A stretch of 15,347 nt of DNA from CBINFS01 sp966250015 (GTDB lineage: Bacteria > Bacteroidota > Rhodothermia > Rhodothermales > DASSAV01), in assembly GCA_966250015.1 (NCBI GenBank), contig CBINFS010000067.1, positions 1 to 15,347 of the forward strand, given 5' to 3'. The notes under the pieces were generated by a model that did not search any database, was not told the DNA's origin, and saw only the letters and a program-made list of their open reading frames with translations. This document shows, piece by piece, positions 7,037 to 13,576 of the stretch. The number at the start of each line of letters is the position of its first letter. The stretch's first letter is position 1. Made by a program: the position numbers and the translations under genes.

Positions 7037-7954
7037 GGGCTGCCATTCCAGTGCGGAACGGTCCCATCGTCCAGTATCGGCAGCGGCCTCGTAGGTGCTC
7101 TGAAGAAAGGATAGCAGCACTTCGTCCGGGTCCCCGGACGTACGGACGGCGTCGTAGGGCAGGATGAACTCCCGGAGCGTTTCGTGATAGTAGGCTGATT
7201 CCGGCTGAACGGCGTGGGTGCTGTAACCCTCCGGCTCTGGGTAAACGTAGGAGTAAAAGGCCGGACCGTCGATGGCTCCGCCGCCCGGCCAGAAACCACA
7301 GCTGCACACCTCGTGCGAATAGGCTTCGTGCATGACGTGGTCTCCCACGCCGGGCATTCCGCCCGGGTGGAGTGGCGCCCTTCGCCCGGAAAAGCGGGAA
7401 ACTGCCAGGTCGAATGCACCCCAGAAAAAGTGGACGGGGCTGACTTTACCGATAAATCCGCCCCGGAAGCGTGTGAGGACCCGCTCCGCCTGTACGAGGA
7501 TTCGAAAGAACCGCCGTACGTACTCTGGATCATAGGACGAATGGATCGTGTCTTCTTCAAAGGGAATCGCAGCCTCGATTTCAACCGGCACCGGCCAGAT
7601 GGACACGTCGATGCCCACACGGTCCAGCATCTTCATCGTCTTCCTGTAGAATTCGGCCACGGACATGGGGCGGAGTGCAAACGACCGCCTTGCGCCCTCG
7701 TTCGTTTCGACGCAGAGCCGGTGGTCGAGGAAGTCGAAGTCGATCTGAAAGGTGCGGTTTTCGTAAGGGATCGGGGAGGTGGTCAACCCGCGTGTCGAAA
7801 CGTATAACGGCACCTGCCACCAGTGATTGACCATCGGTGCGCACGCCAGCCGGATCTTCCCGACCACCTGCGTCCACAGGTGCAGGGTGGCGTAGGTGTC
7901 CTGCCATTCGTCAAGCGGAAGTTCCGGCCAGACGTCATCGCGGGAAGGAGTCAT
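7028..7954 (-). CDS. DUF5996 family protein
   Basis: A 308-residue soluble protein of the DUF5996 family, whose function is unknown. Family-like blocks from the N-terminus are LPLDEWQDTYATLHLWTQ, VNHWWQVPLYVSTRGLTTSP, FFWGAFDLAVSRFSGR (middle), YSHEVCSCGFWPGG and FYSYVYPEPEGY (C-terminal third). Length is full and no frameshift is apparent. No signal peptide or membrane segment is seen. Conserved Trp, His and Glu residues in these blocks could line a pocket, but no catalytic motif is recognised. ATG at 7954 is chosen; a GTG three codons upstream is in frame. No Shine-Dalgarno is visible. It is alone on its strand, converging with yebC and followed upstream by a 378-base stretch without genes. 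Family call is from recognition of the conserved blocks. Confidence 0.85.
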   Translation of the reverse strand: MTPSRDDVWPELPLDEWQDTYATLHLWTQVVGKIRLACAPMVNHWWQVPLYVSTRGLTTSPIPYENRTFQIDFDFLDHRLCVETNEGARRSFALRPMSVAEFYRKTMKMLDRVGIDVSIWPVPVEIEAAIPFEEDTIHSSYDPEYVRRFFRILVQAERVLTRFRGGFIGKVSPVHFFWGAFDLAVSRFSGRRAPLHPGGMPGVGDHVMHEAYSHEVCSCGFWPGGGAIDGPAFYSYVYPEPEGYSTHAVQPESAYYHETLREFILPYDAVRTSGDPDEVLLSFLQSTYEAAADTGRWDRSALEWQPAG

Positions 7955-8332
7955 GCTATGCACCGTGGTTATCTTCGAAAGCTCGCATCTTCGCTGGCGC
8001 TACAAGATGATAAATCACAGGTCTGCTATCAGGCTTAATCGGCTCCTTTTATTAGAGTAGTCTGCCCTTGCACGCGAGGGCGCTGAGAGTTAGTTGGTAG
8101 ATAAGCGCAGTGCGGACCGTTTTAGCATTTCTGACATCCTCGTTTCATTAATGATCCCTCATCAATTCTATTGAGATGACGCCGTTAGGGTGATGCACAT
8201 TCCTCAGAACCAATCACCTCGATCCTGCCAAGCAAGAAAGTGACTTTCACGATAGCCGGACCAAAGAGTTTGTATTTGGCACAACACTCTGCCAACTGCG
8301 TATGAGTATCCACAATCATCTCAGGATAAACC
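7955..8332. other. Gene-free stretch before the DUF433/DUF5615 pair
   Basis: No coding region is supported. GC is visibly lower than in the flanking genes. It contains a short hairpin GCCCT (8064-8068)/AGGGC (8077-8081) and a 13-base palindrome GAAAGT-G-ACTTTC at 8236-8248, about 85 bases before the DUF433 start, which could be an operator of the toxin-antitoxin-like pair. AGGA at 8323-8326 is a plausible ribosome binding site for DUF433. It presumably also holds the promoter of the DUF5996 gene; none was recognised. Confidence 0.5.
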
Positions 8333-8560
8333 ATGAACTGGCGCGACTACATAACCGTCGATCCCGCTGTTTGCCACGGACAGGCTTGCATCAAGGGTAC
8401 GCGTATACCGGTTTCAGTTGTGCTCGATAGTCTTGCAGCAGGCCTATCACCCGAGGAGATTATTGAGAATTACAATTCCCTGGATAAGGAGTCGATTCGC
8501 GCCTCGTTGGCCTATGCGGCCGAGTTGACAAGAGAGCGCGTGTTTTCAGTCCCTGCTTAA
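8333..8560 (+). CDS. DUF433 antitoxin-like protein
   Basis: A 75-residue protein of the DUF433 family, small helix-turn-helix-like proteins that commonly precede a DUF5615/PIN-like gene and are thought to act as VapB-type antitoxins. Family features: WRDYITVDPAVCHGQACIKGTRIPV (residues 3-27) with the GxACIKGTRIPV block, VVLDSLAAGLSPEEII (29-44) and an ENYNSLDKESIRASLAYA helix (45-62). The length is normal and the frame intact. ATG at 8333 has AGGA six bases upstream. The partner gene starts 6 bases after the stop, so the two are co-transcribed. The partner is frameshifted, so this may be an orphaned antitoxin. Lower GC than the neighbours suggests acquisition by transfer. Family call is firm; antitoxin role is from the family, not shown here. 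Confidence 0.9.
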   Translation: MNWRDYITVDPAVCHGQACIKGTRIPVSVVLDSLAAGLSPEEIIENYNSLDKESIRASLAYAAELTRERVFSVPA

Positions 8561-8566
8561 ATACGT

Positions 8567-8922
8567 ATGCGTTTCAAGGTCGACGAAAATCTTCCACAAG
8601 CGCTAACGTTGATGCTAAACGAGCATGGGTATGAAGCGGAGACGGTTATTGAGCAGGGAATGGGGGGATGCGAGGATTTGGCCTTGATCGGCGAATGTAA
8701 AATGGAAAATCGAATCCTGATAACGCTCGATTTGGGGTTTGCTGATATTCGCAGATATATACCTGGCACTATCCAGGCATTGTTGTACTAAGACCCGGTC
8801 GACAGGATATTGCCAGCATCATGGACCTAGGGAGAAGTCTGTTGAAGTTTCTGTCGTCTCAGACGCCGGAAGGGTTGTTGTGGGTCCTCGATGAGCGGCG
8901 TCTTAGAGTCAGAGGTAGCTGA
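8567..8922 (+). pseudogene. Frameshifted DUF5615 PIN-like toxin-type gene
   Basis: The first frame gives 74 residues ending at a TAA at 8789-8791: MRFKVDENLP, then GYEAETVIEQGMGG, then RILITLDLGFADIRRY, with acidic residues Asp6, Asp55 and Asp60 of the DUF5615 PIN-like fold. Family members run to about 110-120 residues and continue after the FADI block with a YPGIVVLR strand. Exactly that sequence is present in another frame: codons from 8770 read YPGIVVLRPGRQDIAS, continue through EGLLWVLDERRLRVRG and end at TGA 8920-8922. One missing base near 8768-8770, in the ACT before TATCCA, explains it; restoring it gives 118 residues. Thus a likely inactivated nuclease-type partner of DUF433. A sequencing or assembly error, or less likely a programmed frameshift, would give the same picture. 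Confidence 0.85.
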
Positions 8923-9196
8923 ATGATGCTTCCTCATTTCGAGAGGAATACGGCACAAACAGCACCTTTACGTGCAAAACTCTCTCCCTTCAAATATCAT
9001 CTACGTCACTTCGCGTCCATCAGTGGACTGGCCACTTGTGACCTTCCGGAAACGGAAGCGCTTGCCCTTTAAAAGGTCCGAAACCTCCCGCTTCCGAAAA
9101 TATTCGTCTGATCCGGTGAATCCATCGGGGCACTCACTTCGTTTCGCTGCTCCGGTGGATTTTCGGTAGCGCATTATCAGACGTTCTGAAAATAGA
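8923..9196 (+). ncRNA. Gene-free, hairpin-rich stretch; possible structured leader RNA
   Basis: No convincing protein gene. From 9005 to 9183 several stems follow one another: GTCAC 9005-9009/GTGAC 9038-9042 enclosing GTCCA-TCAG-TGGAC (9015-9028); CTTCCG-GAAA-CGGAAG (9043-9058), with a GNRA-type loop; an alternative stem CGGAAGCG 9053-9060/CGCTTCCG 9089-9096 that excludes the previous one and encloses CCTTT/AAAGG; and CGTCTGAT 9105-9112/ATCAGACG 9176-9183 enclosing a 10-pair stem 9119-9128/9152-9161. One pair of that stem is U-G on the plus strand and A-C on the minus strand, which favours plus-strand RNA. It ends 14 bases before the MFS start at 9197. It may be a leader RNA, small RNA or interspersed repeat. 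Confidence 0.35.
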
Positions 9197-10504
9197 TTGG
9201 AAACCATTTCTGTTGCCCGGGGGCCGGCGCTCGTGCGCGATTCGGCTACCTGGATCGGTTATCTGCTCATTGGATACTACGCCTATCTTCAAGCCTCGCT
9301 GGGACCCTTGATGCCCTTCTTGAGGGACGAGGTTGGCTTCGACTACACCACCGCAGGCCTTCACTTCAGCGCCCTCGCCCTCGGAACCGTCATCAACGGG
9401 TCGTCGGCCGACCGCGTGATCGGGCGGATCGGCCGTAAAGCGGCTTCCCGCGGCGGGGCAACAGGAGTTGCCGTCGGTGCGATAATGCTCACTCTCAGCC
9501 CGCACGTCGCCGTCTCCCTTTTCAGCACCCTGTTTATGGGCTACTCGGGGAGCCTGCTCGGCACGACGGTCCAGTCCATGCTCGCCGATCGGCATCACGG
9601 CGCCCGTGCGGTCGCCCTCATCGAGTCGTGTATCATCGCGAGCATATTTGCCTTCATGGCTCCGCTCGCAGTTGGCTTCTGGCAGGGGACGGGCCTGGGC
9701 TGGCGACTGGCGCTCTGGATGGCGATTCTGCTGCCGGCCGTCCTTGGCGTCCGTTTCTTCCGTAACGGATCATCGCAACGGGAACGCGCCACGCGCGTCT
9801 CCCGTCCCATTAAGGGTCGTATCCCCTCTGCTTTCTGGCCCTTCTGGGCAGCGAACATACTCGGGGTCTCGATCGAGTGGAGCATGATCTACTGGGGAGC
9901 CTCGTTCCTGGAGGAAGTGGGAGGCGTGAGCAAAACCGTGGCCGCCACGAGCATGAGCATCTTCCTCGCCGCCATGCTGGCCGGCCGTATCGCCGGGAGC
10001 CGGCTGGCCACGAAGTACCGAAGTGAGCAGCTACTCCTGGCCGCCGTTCTGATCGCCGCCATCGGCTTCCCCCTTTTCTGGCTCGGCGTTTTCATTCAGG
10101 TGCGCCTGCTCGGCCTCTTCATCATGGGCCTCGGTATCGCCAACCTCTATCCGTTGATATGCTCGATAGCCATCGGCCTGATGCCCGGCCGTCCGGAAGT
10201 GGCCAGTGCGCGGCTCTCGCTCGGCGTCGGGCTCGCTCTCATCAGCGTCCCGCTCCTGCTCGGGTGGGTCGCCGACCGGCTGACCGTCTGGCAGGCCTAC
10301 GCCATCGTGGCACTCTTCGTGGGGCTGTTGTTCGTGACGCTTCTGGTCGCCGTCAGGGGCTCGTTCAAGTCCGATGACTCGGCGCACGTGATCTTCCCCG
10401 ACGACGCGAGCCCAATGTGCACGCCTACCCCCGGACTGGTTCCATGCAGCAGCGAACCCGAATCCGGATTACCGGTAAAAACGGGGTTCACGATCCAGCA
10501 TTAA
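9197..10504 (+). CDS. MFS transporter
   Basis: A 435-residue inner-membrane carrier with about twelve hydrophobic segments. It shows motif A-like SADRVIGRIGRKAASRGG after the second segment, a basic central loop (NGSSQRERATRVSRPIKGR) between the two halves, and GRIAGSRLATKYRSEQ as the matching element in the second half. The C-terminal tail of about 50 residues is hydrophilic. The subfamily and substrate are not recognised. There is no ATG before residue 36, which already lies within the membrane region. The start must be TTG at 9197 or GTG at 9233 (which begins just before RDSATWIGYLLIG), and the shorter form is quite possible. No clear Shine-Dalgarno is seen at either. The S9 peptidase begins 23 bases after the stop, so the pair may be co-transcribed, perhaps a peptidase with a transporter for its products; that link is speculative. 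Confidence 0.8.
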   Translation: METISVARGPALVRDSATWIGYLLIGYYAYLQASLGPLMPFLRDEVGFDYTTAGLHFSALALGTVINGSSADRVIGRIGRKAASRGGATGVAVGAIMLTLSPHVAVSLFSTLFMGYSGSLLGTTVQSMLADRHHGARAVALIESCIIASIFAFMAPLAVGFWQGTGLGWRLALWMAILLPAVLGVRFFRNGSSQRERATRVSRPIKGRIPSAFWPFWAANILGVSIEWSMIYWGASFLEEVGGVSKTVAATSMSIFLAAMLAGRIAGSRLATKYRSEQLLLAAVLIAAIGFPLFWLGVFIQVRLLGLFIMGLGIANLYPLICSIAIGLMPGRPEVASARLSLGVGLALISVPLLLGWVADRLTVWQAYAIVALFVGLLFVTLLVAVRGSFKSDDSAHVIFPDDASPMCTPTPGLVPCSSEPESGLPVKTGFTIQH

Positions 10505-10527
10505 GGCGCCGGTAACCCCGTTATCCG
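10465..10527 (+). promoter_or_regulatory. Hairpin abutting the S9 peptidase start codon
   Basis: AACGGGGTT (10480-10488) and AACCCCGTT (10514-10522) form a perfect 9-base stem. CGGAT (10465-10469) and ATCCG (10523-10527) can extend it across an internal loop. The right arm ends at the base before the ATG at 10528. There is no T-tract, so it is not a standard terminator; it may limit translation of the peptidase or protect the end of the transporter message. Confidence 0.4.
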
Positions 10528-12606
10528 ATGAAGAAGTCTCCCTTTCTCCTCGCCCTAGCCTTGCTTTGCATGAATACAACGGCCCCTTCCCTCGCCCAGG
10601 ACACCGACGACCCTTACCTCTGGCTTGAAGACGTCGAGGGCGAGAAGGCGCTCGAATGGGTCGAATCCCGAAACAAGGCCACGCTCGACAGGCTCGACGC
10701 AAAAACCTACGACGAGCTATATGCTCGCAACCTCGAGATTCTCAACTCGGACGAACGGATCGCCTATCCTTCCATCCAAGGTGACTACCTCTACAACTTC
10801 TGGCAGGACGACGAGCACAAACGGGGTATCCTCCGCCGGACGACCATCGAGTCGTACCTGACCGACAATCCCGAATGGGAGGTCGTGCTCGACATAGACC
10901 GCCTGGCCGCTGATGAAGGGGTCAATTGGGCCTACGGGGGCTCCAGCTGCCTGCCGCCCGAGTATACCTCGTGCCTGATCCACCTTTCCCGGGGCGGCGC
11001 CGACGCCGCCGAGATCCGCGAGTTCGACATGAACACCCGCAGCTTCGTAAAGGGTGGCTTCTTCCTCCCCGAAGCCAAAAGCAGCGCCGCATGGGTCGAC
11101 GCCAACACGCTGCTCGTCTCGACAGACGAAGGTGAAGGGTCGCTCACGACCTCGGGCTACCCCCGCATCGTCAGGCTGTGGAAGCGGGGCACGCCCCTCG
11201 ACAGCGCGGACCTCGTGTACGAGGCGCAGCCGTCGGACATGGGTGTGTGGGCGTATTCCACCTACAACGATGGCCGCCTCGTCTCGCTCATCGCGCACCG
11301 GATCAACTTTTATGAAGGATCCTACCACATCTTCAACGACGGGAAGCTCTCCACTCTCGACCTGCCTCTCGACGCCGACCCCACCCTGCTCGGCGACCGG
11401 CTCGTCGTTTATCTCCGTTCCGATTGGAACGTCGGCGATGCGACCTATCCGCAGGGCTCGCTCATCGCCACGGGCCTGGAGGATTTTATCTCCGGTAATC
11501 GATCGTTCGAGGTCGTCGTGGCTCCCTCCGAGCGTCAGACCATCGAAGGCTTCTATACGACGAAGGATTACCTGCTCGTCAGCATGCTAGATAACGTCCG
11601 CGGCGCTCTTTATCGGTACCGGAACGAGGACGGCCGGTGGACCGGCGAGCGCATTCCCGCACCCGACTTTGGCAACCTGAGCGTCACGAGCACCTCAGAA
11701 GGCTCGAACAGCTTCTTCTTCACCTACAGCAGTTTCGTTCAGCCAACCACCCTTTACCTGGCAGACGAGAGCGGTGCAGTGGTTCCCGTCAAACATCTTC
11801 CTGCCCTTTTCGACGCTGCCGGCCTGGCCGTCGAGCAATTCGAAGCGACCTCCGCCGACGGGACGAAGATTCCGTATTTCGTCGTGCACCGCGAGGGAGA
11901 CACGCTGGATGGCAGCAACCCGGCCCTCCTGTACGGATACGGTGGTTTCCAGATTTCGATGACACCTTCGTACAGCCCCATCGTCGGCAAAGACTGGCTC
12001 GAGCGCGGCGGGGTGTACGTCGTCGCCAACATCCGCGGCGGGGGTGAGTTTGGTCCCGCCTGGCACCGTGCCGCCCTGAAGGAGAACCGGCAGCGCGCCT
12101 TCGACGACTTCATCGCCGTTGCCGAAGATTTGATCGCCCGGAAGATCACCTCACCCGAACATTTAGGCATCATCGGAGGAAGCAACGGCGGGCTGCTCGT
12201 CGGCGTCGCTCTCACGCAACGCCCCGACCTGTTCGGCGCGGTCGTTTCCACGGTTCCGCTCCTCGACATGCGGCGGTACAACAAGCTGCTTGCGGGCGCG
12301 AGCTGGATGGCCGAGTACGGTAACCCCGACGTCCCCGAAGAGTGGGCGTACATCAGCCGGTATTCCCCGTATCAGAACGTTTCCAAGGACCGCAAGTACC
12401 CGCCGGTACTCTTCTCGACGACCACCCGCGACGACCGCGTCCATCCCGGCCACGCCCGGAAGATGGCGGCGAAGATGGAAGAGATGGGCCATCCGGTTTT
12501 TTACTACGAGAACACTGAAGGCGGGCACGGCACGGGTACGACGGCCGAACAGCAGGCGCGCATGTGGGCCGTCATTTACACGTTCCTCCTGCAACAGTTA
12601 GGCTGA
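10528..12606 (+). CDS. Secreted prolyl oligopeptidase family serine peptidase (S9A)
   Basis: A 692-residue prolyl oligopeptidase, close to the usual 700, expected to cut short peptides after proline. Residues 1-23 form a signal peptide (KK, hydrophobic core, ending PSLAQ), so the enzyme is periplasmic or exported. Layout: the N-terminal family block DPYLWLEDVEGEKALEWV (28-45), a seven-bladed propeller region over roughly residues 75-430, then the alpha/beta-hydrolase domain (YGYGGFQISMTPSY, NIRGGGEFGPAWH). The catalytic triad is Ser552 (GGSNGG), Asp635 (TRDDRVHPGHA) and His667 (EGGHGTG), equivalent to Ser554/Asp641/His680 of the pig enzyme; Arg637 matches the substrate-carboxylate arginine. 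ATG at 10528 is the only sensible start, with no Shine-Dalgarno. It follows the MFS gene by 23 bases and converges on an SDR gene 13 bases away. Confidence 0.95.
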   Translation: MKKSPFLLALALLCMNTTAPSLAQDTDDPYLWLEDVEGEKALEWVESRNKATLDRLDAKTYDELYARNLEILNSDERIAYPSIQGDYLYNFWQDDEHKRGILRRTTIESYLTDNPEWEVVLDIDRLAADEGVNWAYGGSSCLPPEYTSCLIHLSRGGADAAEIREFDMNTRSFVKGGFFLPEAKSSAAWVDANTLLVSTDEGEGSLTTSGYPRIVRLWKRGTPLDSADLVYEAQPSDMGVWAYSTYNDGRLVSLIAHRINFYEGSYHIFNDGKLSTLDLPLDADPTLLGDRLVVYLRSDWNVGDATYPQGSLIATGLEDFISGNRSFEVVVAPSERQTIEGFYTTKDYLLVSMLDNVRGALYRYRNEDGRWTGERIPAPDFGNLSVTSTSEGSNSFFFTYSSFVQPTTLYLADESGAVVPVKHLPALFDAAGLAVEQFEATSADGTKIPYFVVHREGDTLDGSNPALLYGYGGFQISMTPSYSPIVGKDWLERGGVYVVANIRGGGEFGPAWHRAALKENRQRAFDDFIAVAEDLIARKITSPEHLGIIGGSNGGLLVGVALTQRPDLFGAVVSTVPLLDMRRYNKLLAGASWMAEYGNPDVPEEWAYISRYSPYQNVSKDRKYPPVLFSTTTRDDRVHPGHARKMAAKMEEMGHPVFYYENTEGGHGTGTTAEQQARMWAVIYTFLLQQLG

Positions 12607-12619
12607 TCGCGCGGCACAG

Positions 12620-13414
12620 TCAGGTGACTACATTGAGCCACCCGCCGTCCACGTAATACGTCGAGCCCGTGCAGTAGCTCGCACGCGGCGAGCACAGGAA
12701 GGCGATGAAGTCCGCCAGCTCCTCGGGCGTCCCGAACCGCCCGATCGGAGCCTTTTCCCTTGCGATGCGCTCGAGGAAAACCTCCGGCGTTACGCCTTCG
12801 AGCGGCGCCTGGACGTCGGCGTAGTCCGTCCAGCCACGGGTGAGGATGAGGCCGGGATTGATGCAATTCACCCGGATGCCGTCTTTTGCGAGCTCGTTGG
12901 CCAGGCACTTCGAAAACATTGCCAGCGCCGCCTTCGTCACGTTGTAGATGGGCTCGTGCGGGAGCGGCTGCCTCGCACAGATCGAGGCGTTGTGGACGAT
13001 CGCACCGCCGCCCCGCCGACGCATACCCGGCACGAATCCCCGCGCCAGGCGCACCGCCGCCATCACGTGCAGGTCCCAGAAATACTGCCACTTCTCGTCC
13101 GGAGCGTCGAGGATCGTTTCCTCCGTTCCCTCTCCGGCGTTGCTGATCAGGATGTCCGCGCTCCCGAATGTGCTCTCCACCTCGTCGACGAGTCGCGCAA
13201 GGTCATCAGGACGGGTGACGTCCGCCGCCACGCCTCGCACTTCCACGCCGAACTCCGCGCTGATCTCCCGCGCACGCGCCTGGACCATCTCGCGATCCCG
13301 TGCGCACAGCACCACCCGCACGCCCTCACGCGCCAGCGCACGCGCCGTCGCAAGCCCGATGCCGGTGCTTCCTCCCGTTACGACCGCCGTTTTTCCGGAC
13401 AAACCCAGATCCAT
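12620..13414 (-). CDS. SDR family NAD(P)-dependent oxidoreductase
   Basis: A 264-residue classical short-chain dehydrogenase/reductase, cytoplasmic. Rossmann glycine motif TGGSTGIG (13-20), NAG (92-94), and the catalytic Ser144, Tyr157 and Lys161 (YNVTK) are present; INPGLILT and the C-terminal STYYVDGGW are typical. CARD after the second strand (Arg39) suggests NADP(H) preference. The usual catalytic asparagine of the tetrad is replaced by His116 (WDLHVMAAVRLARG). The substrate is unknown; relatives are often labelled 3-oxoacyl-ACP reductase-like or sugar/alcohol dehydrogenase. ATG at 13414 is chosen since MDLGLSGKTAVVTGG is the normal N-terminus; an in-frame GTG at 13474 would add 20 unrelated residues and overlap the divergent promoter region. 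It is divergent from the serine hydrolase gene across 162 bases and converges with the S9 peptidase, so it is probably monocistronic. Confidence 0.92.
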   Translation of the reverse strand: MDLGLSGKTAVVTGGSTGIGLATARALAREGVRVVLCARDREMVQARAREISAEFGVEVRGVAADVTRPDDLARLVDEVESTFGSADILISNAGEGTEETILDAPDEKWQYFWDLHVMAAVRLARGFVPGMRRRGGGAIVHNASICARQPLPHEPIYNVTKAALAMFSKCLANELAKDGIRVNCINPGLILTRGWTDYADVQAPLEGVTPEVFLERIAREKAPIGRFGTPEELADFIAFLCSPRASYCTGSTYYVDGGWLNVVT

Positions 13415-13576
13415 ACGTTTCAAAAGCTGATGAAAATGCCCTGTGCCAGTGCTTGAAAGGTAGCGCGGGTGCACTTCACGTCAAAACTCTGTCGGAGGAA
13501 GCCGGGCATTATCCGGTTCTTGGATTTATCTTTTCAGGCGTTTGCCCGTCCACCGTTGACTCTTATTTGCAAACCG

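Noticed and set aside
8086..8105. A tRNA D-arm-like string (TTAGTTGGTAGA)
   Set aside because: No acceptor stem, anticodon arm or T-arm with GTTC can be built around it.
9112..9166. Imperfect direct repeat (TCCGGTGAATCC / TCCGGTGGATTT)
   Set aside because: Only two diverged copies; the similarity is explained by the two arms of the stem 9119-9128/9152-9161.
9001..9207. A 68-codon minus-strand frame ending ...KGKRFRFRKVTSGQ
   Set aside because: No recognised family, composition rich in Arg/Lys/Ser, and it is produced largely by the inverted repeats of the hairpin region. Better explained as a by-product of structured non-coding DNA.
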